From the NCBI RefSeq assembly GCF_900314695.1, contig NZ_OMWD01000047.1, positions 1 through 13,834 on the forward strand: a stretch of DNA of 13,834 nucleotides, given 5' to 3'. A program made the position numbers and the translations under genes. This DNA comes from an uncultured Methanobrevibacter sp. (lineage in GTDB: Archaea > Methanobacteriota > Methanobacteria > Methanobacteriales > Methanobacteriaceae). The notes below the pieces were generated by a model. The model was given only the letters and a program-made list of their open reading frames with translations. It searched no databases and was not told the DNA's origin. Below, piece after piece: positions 1-8,436 of this stretch (within the stretch, counting starts at the first letter, position 1; the number at the start of each line of letters is the position of its first letter).

Positions 1-2390
1 GAGGATTTCAACGTCTTTGGATGTAGTGTTGGTGTTGAATACTGAATCGCCCATGTATGTTGCAACTACGGTGTAGTTTCCAGGTTCGATGCTGTTGGTA
101 AAGGTTTCCACATGACCGTTAATAACGTCCATGTACATAGTATATTCTTCACCGCTTTCTTTACCTACCATATAGAATTTAACCAGTCCTGTTGCAGATT
201 CGTTTATATCAACCATAACCAATGCAGCATCTTCATAAACATCAATGTTAAGATCGATAGTGGTATTTTCCTTGGAAATTTCTGTTACAGTAAATGTCAC
301 ACTAGTACTGTTCATATTGAAGTTATCATCACCAAGATAAGTTACCTCAACAAAGTAACTATTTGGAAGTAAATTAGTAGTTAATTTTGCGACACCATCA
401 ACTACTTCAATATTAGCAACAGTACCGCCAACAGCTAACCGTACAAATCCGGTAGCATTTTCATCAACATTCACAGTCACTGTAACTCTGTATCCAACCA
501 CTTCAGCACTAGCAGTAATAGGTGTATCTTTCTTAATGTGACCTTTGAGAGTGAACTCTTCAGAGGTAATGTTAGTATTAAATCTGGAATCACCCATATA
601 GGTTGCGATTACTGTATAATCACCAGTTTCAAGAATATCTTGAAGAACCGCTTTACCATCAATTACATCGACATAGAGAGTGTATTCCTCTTCACCGGTT
701 ACTTGGAATTTGACAAGACCGGTTGCTGCTTCATCAACAGTAACAGTCATTGTCACATTGTTTTCTCCAGTTGCGACATCCAATTCAATTGGAGTGTCCT
801 GTTTATTTACATTGAATGTTGTGGTATTATATGCGCTGTAGTTACCGTCAACAACAGTTACAGAAACAAAAATATCCTTACCAACAGTTAAATCAGGAAT
901 ATATTTAACTCCTTCTCCATCATTAACAGATACAGTATAGTTTTCACCTCTAATACTTACAATGTATTCACCGTCAACATCTGCCTGAACAACAACAGTA
1001 GCATTATCACCATAAGTAATATCCTCAACAGAAACAACAACGGAAATCTGTTTACTTGTTACTTCAAATACTGCTTCTTCAAATGCGGAATAATTCCCGT
1101 CAATTGCAGTTGCATTAACAGTATAACTTCCAACAGTCAAGCCAGGAACTGAAACATTTCCGGTACCGTTTACAACATTAACTTTATAAGTTTCATTACC
1201 GACATAAACGAGATATTCGCCGTCAGCATCTGCACCAACAGTAACTACTGCTTTTTCGCCGTAGGTTATATTGGATACAGTAATGTTTAATTCTACAGTT
1301 TTTGGAATGACTAATACTACGCCAGGATAGACTACGGATTTATTGGTGTAGTAGGAATCACCTTCATAAGTACCTGTGACCAGATATTTTCCAACATTGT
1401 CTACAACATACAAATTAGGAACAACAAGTTCTTCGAGACAGGACTGTGTGGTAGTGTAAACAATATTCATTTGGGAATCGTATACAGTGTAGGTAATGTT
1501 TCCATATGCATTTTCTGGAACTTTCACACTAACAGTTGCATTTTCACCATAATAAATAGTATCGTTAGATAGGTTGAAAATTCCGATATTTTCATTAACT
1601 GTTAAATTAGCATAGCCGTATGCTTCATTATAGTCGTCAGTTTCAATTTTATAAACTTTGATTTCATATTTACCAGGTTTGAAGTTTTTACTTGGAACTG
1701 TAAATGTTCCGCTGCCGTCAATATACAATGAAACTGCATCATCGTAGCTGTCGTTTATAAATACGGTATAATAATCAGCAACGTCGACTTTTACATTAAT
1801 TTCAATATCTTCACCATAGTTAGCTTCAGCATCACTTACAGTTATGTTTGGAGTGGTTTTGTAAACTTCCACATAAACTGGTATACCGACTGGATAGTAG
1901 TTTTTATTTCCACCATATGATGCTGCAACTAAATAGTTACCATGGGTCAATGTGAGATTTTCAAGCTGAGTCTTGTTATACCATTTTCCATCCAATTGAT
2001 AGAGAATCTTATCGGTAGCATTATTGATGAGTGTTGCATTAACTTCTAATTTTTCACCCTGAGTAATATTTGATATTGTAACTTTTAATCCAGGATCTAT
2101 ACGATTTACAGTGAATGTTTTAGTTTTTTGATTAAATACAAATGTGTTTGAATCATCGTTTTGTGCATTTAATACCACATCGTAGTCTCCACCTGTTAGA
2201 TTGCTTAAAGTGAGGGTGAATTTATTGTTAGTTACTTTGACTGGATAGACTTTGTTGTTAATGTTTAAATTGACATTGAAGTCGAAGTTTGTACCAATAT
2301 CAATAGTACCGTTAATTGTTTCAGTTTTTCCGTAGTCAATATCACTAACAGCATAATCGACGTTTTCAGTATCAAAGGTTGTATGGGTAA
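1..2390 (-). repeat. Tandem array of about nine Ig-like domains
   Basis: Units of about 75-95 residues follow one another with boundaries near 2100, 1860, 1590, 1310, 1050, 800, 540 and 290. Many units carry the hallmarks xITYGxxxxV near the start and GxYTVxATYxGDxxF near the end. The units at 1-290 and 540-800 are particularly alike (ATGLVKF, YMDVI or YVDVI, VATYMGDS or IATYMGDS, FNTN). The array is cut by the window edge, so the number of units is a minimum. Confidence 0.85.
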
Positions 2391-5300
2391 TGTTCACATT
2401 AGGGTTCTCACTATAGATGTTTCTGCAATCGCCTCCCTTATTTTCTGCAAACACACATCCGTTGACACTAGCATTCACATCTGATCCAATGAATAATGTA
2501 CTTTCACCTGAATGTGGGTTGTCTGAAAGGGTATTGGATAAAAATGTGGATTCTGAAACGGACAGATTTTTGTCTTCACTTAAAACAATATAATAACCAG
2601 TATTGTTTGTGAATGTACATCCTGAAATACTATTTTGAACATTGTTCCATGATTCAATTATATGGCTAAATGCATTTCCTGTAAATATTGAATTTTCAAT
2701 ATTCAATTTTGAATTATCCCTTGCAAAAATACCTTCTCCTTTAGTATTATCGTAAAATTCAGCATTAATGAGAACATCATTACATTTCTCAACAAAAATG
2801 GCTTCACCGGATCCTAATGTGTTTTCAACAAATTCGGTTGATATGATTTTTGCTGAATTCGCATTAGTTATATTAATGAGGCGACCCCAACTGTCGATTG
2901 TATTGTTTTCAAATGTTGATTCATTAATGATAATGTCAGATTTACTAGTGACGAGGTAAGTGTGGTATATGTTATTGTCATAAAATTCAGAGTTAACAAT
3001 ATTTAAATTTCCTTCATTATAGATAAATGCTTTAAATTCTATGGTATCACTGTCTTCTCCTAAAGTATTGTTGGCAAAGGCACATCCATCTAAAGTCAAA
3101 TTACCTCTATTGAAAAAGACTGCATTCTTATAGTTAGTTTTAAATCCGGTGAATACTGCATTACATATAGTAATATCAGAGTCTCCAGTAGTGTTTATAA
3201 ACCCTAAATTAGTTGTACTTTGATCAAAAACAACATCTCCAAGTGCAATTATGGTTAATTTTTTACCTACAATATTTCCTGCGGCATAGCCAAAACCGCT
3301 GTAAGTTCCTTCCATTACATAAATGATGTCTTCAGCTGCAGAATTACTGATAGCTTCACGTAATGTTTCGAATTTTCCACCAGTACTGTTGACAATGAAA
3401 TTGCCTAAATATTCGCTTACAGTGAATGTGGTTCCGTTTGCTGCATCATTATAGTTTTCATCACCTTCACGGACAACCATTACGCTGTAGTTTCCTTCTC
3501 CAACACTGTCCAATGTTATTTCAGCTGTAGTGTCAGCAATAGTGAAAGTTGAAAGCCTATTATTGAACAGAAGCTGGAATGTTCCGTTTTTACTTGCGCT
3601 GACTTTTAAAACAGGTGTACCTTTATCTGCATTCTTAAGGATAATGTCCTCTACGGTCAGATTTATGTAGACATTCGCCTTATTTACGATAAGCCTGTCT
3701 CTTATTGCTTCACCATAATAAACGTTGCCGTTTTTATCATAAATGACTTCATTTAATATAACGTCATAAGCGCCTTTTGGTAAAATACCGGTATTATATT
3801 CAAATATACCATCTGTAATTGCGACTTCAGCATCTTTATAGTTAACAAATCCAGGTAATATTAATTGAAGGTCCATGTTGAATTGAGGATCAAGTGTGCC
3901 TGTAATTGTTGTAGGAATGCCGTATTCTCCATCCGGTACGTATAATATCACATCATAGAAATCAAATGTGTTATTACTAAATTCTTGAACATCGCCTGCA
4001 TTGTAAATGTTTGCATACTCGTAAGCGAAGTTAATTCCAAAGAAGGATTCTGCAAGTTTCAAGGTTTTGTTGTTGTAGATTGCTCCACCATTGCCTGTTG
4101 CGGTATTTGCAACTAATGTGGAATTATTCACAATCAGCATATTATTATTGTAAATGGCACCTCCGTCCTTTGCACTGAAACTTCCGCTAAATGATGAATT
4201 AGCTATGTTTGCTTCACCGTCATTGAAAATTGCACCACCATATCCGTTTGCAGTGTTATCTTCAAAAGTAGAGTTTAAGACTTCTAATGTTCCTTCATTA
4301 TAAACAGCTCCGCCATTTATACCTTCATTTTCATTGAAAACTGTGTCTTTAATGGTTAATGAATTTTTGTTATATATTGCACCACCATTTCCGTTATTGA
4401 TGTTTTCTGTGAAATTGGAAGCAACAATTTCTGCATTTCCATTGTTGTACACAACAGAATTTGTATTTATGACATTGCTTGAGAATTCAGCTCCGTCGAT
4501 GAATAATTTTCCATTATTTAAAACAATAGCATTGTTAATGGAATTAAGTGAAAATACACCATCTGTTATATTTAAGGAACCGGAATTGTATATGATTGTA
4601 TCGGTTTCAAAACCGGTGAAAGAACAGTTTTTAAGTGTTAAACTGCCGTAATTTTCAATTGATGCGTGATTTTTTATGCCTCCATCAACAAACTCAATGT
4701 TTTCAATTACAACATTACATCCTTCAGCCACTGTAAAGAACCAGTTTGTGCTGTTTCCATCGAAAACAACCATGCGGTCTCTGAAATTGGTAAGTGTGAA
4801 AGATTTGGTAATGTCAATTTCCATATTCTCATCAATATGATAATTTGCATTTGCATAAATAATACCATTATCTGTAACATTGCCAATAGCATCAGTTAAG
4901 TTTTCATATACCTCATCTGCGGATATGATGAAGTTTGGCACCCTCATTTCAAATGATGCGTCTTTAAAGATATATGTATTGAGGTCATGGTCATTCATTA
5001 CACCTATAGTGTAGTTTCCGCCCATTACATCCTCGAAAGTGACATTAAATGTTTGGGAACCGTTATTGTAAATTGAGTATAATGGTATATGATCGAAGTA
5101 CAATAAAACGATTGAATCGAAGGCATCAGTAGATGTACCGTTAACAGTTACTGTCTGGTTGATTTTATCCATTGACCAAGTTACTGTATCCTTAGCGTTA
5201 AATATACAAGCTTTCTTAACTATTTCATCAGCAGCATCACCAGCAAAGTAATTCATAGTTCTCTCATCATCTTCACCTTGGTAGTTGTCTAAAAATGTAC

Positions 5301-8300
5301 ATGCGTAAAATGAAGCTGATACGAACTGTTCAAGACCTTCTGAAATATAGATTGCTCCACCTTCAGATCTTGCAATATTGTTTATAAATGTAGTGTTATA
5401 TGCAATGACATCTGCATCCTGATCTGAAGTAAGTGAACCGATATATATTACTCCACCATATTCAGCTTCGTTATTGTAGAAATTACAGTTCAGCAATGTT
5501 AAACTACCTGCATCCATTTCGATAACTCCACCATCACTGTTGGCATATCCGTTGATTACGGTAATGTTTTCAAGTGTAATGGTAGGCCCTTCTGTGGTAT
5601 ATATAATAGGAATAGGTGGAGCTGCCTCAATTATCTCTACTTCAGTATCATATGTTAAATACAGGAAGTCACTTTCATGTTGACAGTCAAAAATAACCTC
5701 TTCGCCTGCAAAAGCTCTGATTGTTATTTCTGCTTCTCCTTCAATATCAATACCGGCGTTTCCATCTTCGTAATAATAGGTTCCGCCTCTAACTGTAATG
5801 ATTCCTCCCATTAATGAAGCCGCATCTATTGCTTCTTCCAGGGTTTCATAATATTCATAATCTGAATCTTCATCTTCTTGGTATATGAATGGATAATAAT
5901 ATTCATCATCATAGTCATCTTCATCCTCGCTGAGAATATTTACATTACTTGCGGACCTCATAATGGATAATGGAGCCATTTTGATATTGCTGGTTGAATA
6001 GTATAAATCATCACCTTCAAATACTGCATTGATTTCATAGTCTCCGTCATCCAAATCGGAAACGATTAAATCGTCTCTGCAGGATTGGGTTAGGGTTTTA
6101 ACAATGTTTTTATTTGAATCTGTTATTGTGTAGGTGATATTTCCTACTGCATTTTCCGGAGCTGAAACACCGACAATAGCCTCATTTGGAGATGTGACTT
6201 TATTGGAGGCATTTAATGTGACTACCGGAATATTTTTAGTGACTTTCAAAGTAGCCCCAGTGGAATTTGATTTGTAGTTTACACGTTCCTGTGAAGTGAC
6301 TTTGATTGTGTAGGTTCCAGGTTCAAATATTTCATCTATTTCAACAGCTCTGCTACCGTTAACATATTTATCAGTTTTGTAATCTCCAATTTCTATTGTA
6401 TAGATTGATGGAACATTTGTTTTTATGTTTACAATAACAGTACCATTATCTTCTACTTCCACATCCTCTACAGATATGGTCGGATTGGCTTTATATACTT
6501 CAAAATTGACAGTGGAAGATGAAGGTGCGTAATCTTCATTATTGTAGGTAGCTACTAGGGCATATTTTCCTGCATCTAATTTCAATGATTCAAGTTCATC
6601 TTTTGTGTATCCTTTTCCATTCAATTGATAACTTATTCTACCTGAAGCAGTAGAAGGCAGTGTTTCAACGACTTTTAGGGTTTCACCATAGGTAATATTG
6701 TCAACAGAAACATTTAATTCAATGCCTATGCGGTTAACTTTGAAAGTAACACTTATGCTGTCCATCAAGTATGTATTATTGTTCATATCTACAATATTAT
6801 TTAAAACAGCTGTATGTTTTCCATGATTCAATACACCTGCATTATAGGTAAATGCATTGTTTTTAATTTCTGCAGTGACATTTTCACCATCAACGGTTAA
6901 GTTTGCTAATGTGTAGATATTGACACCAGGATCTGCTGCACCTTTGATTATTGAGTCATTACCATATGAAACAGTTGACGCTTTTAAGTTAGCATCGCTA
7001 ACTTCAAAAACAGTATCATGAGCCACAGTAAATCCGTTGCTGTAAATATGTCTGCTTTCTCCAGTGTTATTTATAAAAATACACTCTTCAATGAGTGCTA
7101 TAACTTTAGGAGAGGTTGCAACAGCTCCAGTTGTTGCATGGTTATCTGTAAAGGAACTGCTATCTATAAACAATGTGAGTTTTTCATTATTAGGGTTTTT
7201 GATTAAAATTGCAGAACCCAACTTACCACTATTGTTATTGAATGTACAGCCTTCAATGAATGCATTTGAATTTCCATCAAGACATAAGACTCCTCCGTCG
7301 ACATCTTTGTTGGCGTTGTTTTCAAAGTTGGATAATCCGATGTCAATTGTTACCTCGGTAGTGTTTGCATTGACATATATTACTCCACCTTCAAGCTGAG
7401 CTTTTTCTCCTAAACTATTTTTGATATTGTTTTTAACGAAATTAGATAGGCTTACAGATACATATCTTGAATTGTTTCCAACATATATTGCAGATCCTTT
7501 AACAGCAGTATTCTGTTCAAAATCACATGAATAGATTGCTGATTCAAATTGAGCTATGTTTTTAAAGTGAACTGCTCCTCCTTCACGTGCAGTGTTGTTT
7601 ATGAATTTGGAATCTGTGATTGAAACATCATCATAACCCAATGATGTGACTGCTGCAGTACTTACTTTTAAAGGAGCGACATTGTTTATGAAATTACAGT
7701 TGTCAATTTCCAGTGATTCTCCGTCACTAAATATAGCTGCTCCACCATTTCCAGCAAATGATGTTTTTGTAATCTTATTGTCTGTAAAATTACATGAATC
7801 CAGTGAAAGATCTCCGTGATTGACTATAGCTCCATAATTTGTATTTCTGTTGTGAATTCCTCTGAATGCTATACCATAAATATAGACTTCAGCATTTTCG
7901 TTTACAATTATGAAATTCGCATCGCCGCCCTGAGCATCAAAGACCACAGTTTCCAATGCAATAATATCTAAAGTCTTATTGGATATTACTACTTTTGCGT
8001 CGTTATATGTGCCATTTTTAATATATATTGTATCTTCATCACCGGAATTGGCTACAGCTTCAGCTAAAGTATCATATTCCACATTTGTACTTACGACGAG
8101 GAAGTTGCTGTAGGTTTTAGAAATTGTAAATGTTGTGAAATTCATAGCAAGATAAAAGTTTTCATCAGCATCGCGCATAGCAACAACTGTATGATTTCCT
8201 AAATCAAGGCCTGGCAGCGGCATGCTTCCTTTACCGTTTACAACTTCAAGCTGATAATATTTATTTCCAACAAAAATAGTGTAATTGTAATCAAAATTAG

Positions 8301-8424
8301 AACTAACATTTAAAACAGGTGTTTCAGGTATTAAAACATCCTTTACATCAAGAGTTAATATTATTTTTGCTTTTTCAATCACTATTTTTGCATATGCTGC
8401 CTTAGCGCAAATAGAAATGGTCAT
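1..8424 (-). CDS. Giant adhesin-like protein, downstream fragment in shifted frame (C-terminus outside window)
   Basis: Seen: the frame is open for 2,808 codons from ATG 8424 to base 1, with no stop. Approximate domain order by residue: the rest of an Ig-like domain (1-100), beta-helix (107-472), four Ig-like domains (475-820), an acidic Tyr-rich linker (822-865), beta-helix (859-1066), Ig-like (1067-1160), beta-helix (1162-1489), two Ig-like (1489-1669), beta-helix (1670-2012), then about nine tandem Ig-like domains to the edge. Each beta-helix opens with a signature like NFxVxxxxxYxTLxxA...GTY and contains GGAIY and FxxN repeats, as in pectate-lyase-like folds and chlamydial Pmp proteins. 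Known: methanogen ALPs of this build are secreted surface proteins linked to attachment to other cells. Odd: there is no signal peptide, so this is probably the frameshifted continuation of the upstream gene and not a separate gene. ATG 8424 does have an AAGGAG six bases upstream. The anchor region is not visible, and no catalytic function is suggested. Confidence 0.85.
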   Translation of the reverse strand, partial: MTISICAKAAYAKIVIEKAKIILTLDVKDVLIPETPVLNVSSNFDYNYTIFVGNKYYQLEVVNGKGSMPLPGLDLGNHTVVAMRDADENFYLAMNFTTFTISKTYSNFLVVSTNVEYDTLAEAVANSGDEDTIYIKNGTYNDAKVVISNKTLDIIALETVVFDAQGGDANFIIVNENAEVYIYGIAFRGIHNRNTNYGAIVNHGDLSLDSCNFTDNKITKTSFAGNGGAAIFSDGESLEIDNCNFINNVAPLKVSTAAVTSLGYDDVSITDSKFINNTAREGGAVHFKNIAQFESAIYSCDFEQNTAVKGSAIYVGNNSRYVSVSLSNFVKNNIKNSLGEKAQLEGGVIYVNANTTEVTIDIGLSNFENNANKDVDGGVLCLDGNSNAFIEGCTFNNNSGKLGSAILIKNPNNEKLTLFIDSSSFTDNHATTGAVATSPKVIALIEECIFINNTGESRHIYSNGFTVAHDTVFEVSDANLKASTVSYGNDSIIKGAADPGVNIYTLANLTVDGENVTAEIKNNAFTYNAGVLNHGKHTAVLNNIVDMNNNTYLMDSISVTFKVNRIGIELNVSVDNITYGETLKVVETLPSTASGRISYQLNGKGYTKDELESLKLDAGKYALVATYNNEDYAPSSSTVNFEVYKANPTISVEDVEVEDNGTVIVNIKTNVPSIYTIEIGDYKTDKYVNGSRAVEIDEIFEPGTYTIKVTSQERVNYKSNSTGATLKVTKNIPVVTLNASNKVTSPNEAIVGVSAPENAVGNITYTITDSNKNIVKTLTQSCRDDLIVSDLDDGDYEINAVFEGDDLYYSTSNIKMAPLSIMRSASNVNILSEDEDDYDDEYYYPFIYQEDEDSDYEYYETLEEAIDAASLMGGIITVRGGTYYYEDGNAGIDIEGEAEITIRAFAGEEVIFDCQHESDFLYLTYDTEVEIIEAAPPIPIIYTTEGPTITLENITVINGYANSDGGVIEMDAGSLTLLNCNFYNNEAEYGGVIYIGSLTSDQDADVIAYNTTFINNIARSEGGAIYISEGLEQFVSASFYACTFLDNYQGEDDERTMNYFAGDAADEIVKKACIFNAKDTVTWSMDKINQTVTVNGTSTDAFDSIVLLYFDHIPLYSIYNNGSQTFNVTFEDVMGGNYTIGVMNDHDLNTYIFKDASFEMRVPNFIISADEVYENLTDAIGNVTDNGIIYANANYHIDENMEIDITKSFTLTNFRDRMVVFDGNSTNWFFTVAEGCNVVIENIEFVDGGIKNHASIENYGSLTLKNCSFTGFETDTIIYNSGSLNITDGVFSLNSINNAIVLNNGKLFIDGAEFSSNVINTNSVVYNNGNAEIVASNFTENINNGNGGAIYNKNSLTIKDTVFNENEGINGGAVYNEGTLEVLNSTFEDNTANGYGGAIFNDGEANIANSSFSGSFSAKDGGAIYNNNMLIVNNSTLVANTATGNGGAIYNNKTLKLAESFFGINFAYEYANIYNAGDVQEFSNNTFDFYDVILYVPDGEYGIPTTITGTLDPQFNMDLQLILPGFVNYKDAEVAITDGIFEYNTGILPKGAYDVILNEVIYDKNGNVYYGEAIRDRLIVNKANVYINLTVEDIILKNADKGTPVLKVSASKNGTFQLLFNNRLSTFTIADTTAEITLDSVGEGNYSVMVVREGDENYNDAANGTTFTVSEYLGNFIVNSTGGKFETLREAISNSAAEDIIYVMEGTYSGFGYAAGNIVGKKLTIIALGDVVFDQSTTNLGFINTTGDSDITICNAVFTGFKTNYKNAVFFNRGNLTLDGCAFANNTLGEDSDTIEFKAFIYNEGNLNIVNSEFYDNNIYHTYLVTSKSDIIINESTFENNTIDSWGRLINITNANSAKIISTEFVENTLGSGEAIFVEKCNDVLINAEFYDNTKGEGIFARDNSKLNIENSIFTGNAFSHIIESWNNVQNSISGCTFTNNTGYYIVLSEDKNLSVSESTFLSNTLSDNPHSGESTLFIGSDVNASVNGCVFAENKGGDCRNIYSENPNVNITHTTFDTENVDYAVSDIDYGKTETINGTIDIGTNFDFNVNLNINNKVYPVKVTNNKFTLTLSNLTGGDYDVVLNAQNDDSNTFVFNQKTKTFTVNRIDPGLKVTISNITQGEKLEVNATLINNATDKILYQLDGKWYNKTQLENLTLTHGNYLVAASYGGNKNYYPVGIPVYVEVYKTTPNITVSDAEANYGEDIEINVKVDVADYYTVFINDSYDDAVSLYIDGSGTFTVPSKNFKPGKYEIKVYKIETDDYNEAYGYANLTVNENIGIFNLSNDTIYYGENATVSVKVPENAYGNITYTVYDSQMNIVYTTTQSCLEELVVPNLYVVDNVGKYLVTGTYEGDSYYTNKSVVYPGVVLVIPKTVELNITVSNITYGEKAVVTVGADADGEYLVYVGNETYKVNVVNGTGNVSVPGLTVGSYTVNATAIDGNYSAFEEAVFEVTSKQISVVVSVEDITYGDNATVVVQADVDGEYIVSIRGENYTVSVNDGEGVKYIPDLTVGKDIFVSVTVVDGNYSAYNTTTFNVNKQDTPIELDVATGENNVTMTVTVDEAATGLVKFQVTGEEEYTLYVDVIDGKAVLQDILETGDYTVIATYMGDSRFNTNITSEEFTLKGHIKKDTPITASAEVVGYRVTVTVNVDENATGFVRLAVGGTVANIEVVDGVAKLTTNLLPNSYFVEVTYLGDDNFNMNSTSVTFTVTEISKENTTIDLNIDVYEDAALVMVDINESATGLVKFYMVGKESGEEYTMYMDVINGHVETFTNSIEPGNYTVVATYMGDSVFNTNTTSKDVEIL
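1310..2105 (-). repeat. Three-Ig cassette, copy B
   Basis: Matches copy A (5965-6730) domain by domain: VNRI...LYQLDGKWYNKTQLE, then VYKTTPNITVSDAEANYG, then PENAYGNITYTVYD followed by TQSC. Both copies follow a beta-helix end and one leading Ig-like domain. The sequences have diverged considerably, so the duplication is old. Confidence 0.75.
5965..6730 (-). repeat. Three-Ig cassette, copy A
   Basis: Three consecutive Ig-like domains with distinctive markers in order: VNRI...SYQLNGKGYTKDELE, then VYKANPTISVEDVEVEDN, then PENAVGNITYTITD followed by TQSC. The same order of markers recurs at 1310-2105, which suggests duplication of a multi-domain block. This copy leads into the acidic linker and the next beta-helix. 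Confidence 0.75.
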
Positions 8425-8436
8425 TACTGTCTCCTT
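8402..8436 (-). other. Frameshift junction between the two adhesin frames, with an internal SD-like ATG
   Basis: The first frame ends with CGC-TAA (8407-8402). The second frame is +1 relative to it and is open back to a TAA at 8496-8494. Translating the second frame upstream of about 8410 gives non-adhesin-like sequence, while the first frame is adhesin-like right up to its stop, so the ancestral shift lies close to 8402-8410. Skipping one base there joins HFYLR to KAAYAKIVIEKAKI and completes the Ig-like domain. An AAGGAG (8436-8431), six bases and ATG (8424) lie in the overlap and could allow re-initiation. No homopolymer or short tandem repeat is present, so slippage-based phase variation is not supported. 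Confidence 0.75.

Noticed and set aside
112..891. Plus-strand open frames at 112-372 and 538-891
   Set aside because: They are antisense to the continuous adhesin frame, and the products are Cys/His/Asn-rich nonsense with no family features.
4334..4899. Plus-strand frames at 4334-4651 and 4666-4899, and a minus frame at 4707-4892
   Set aside because: They are shadows of the adhesin beta-helix repeats in other frames, with no promoter, SD or recognisable protein.
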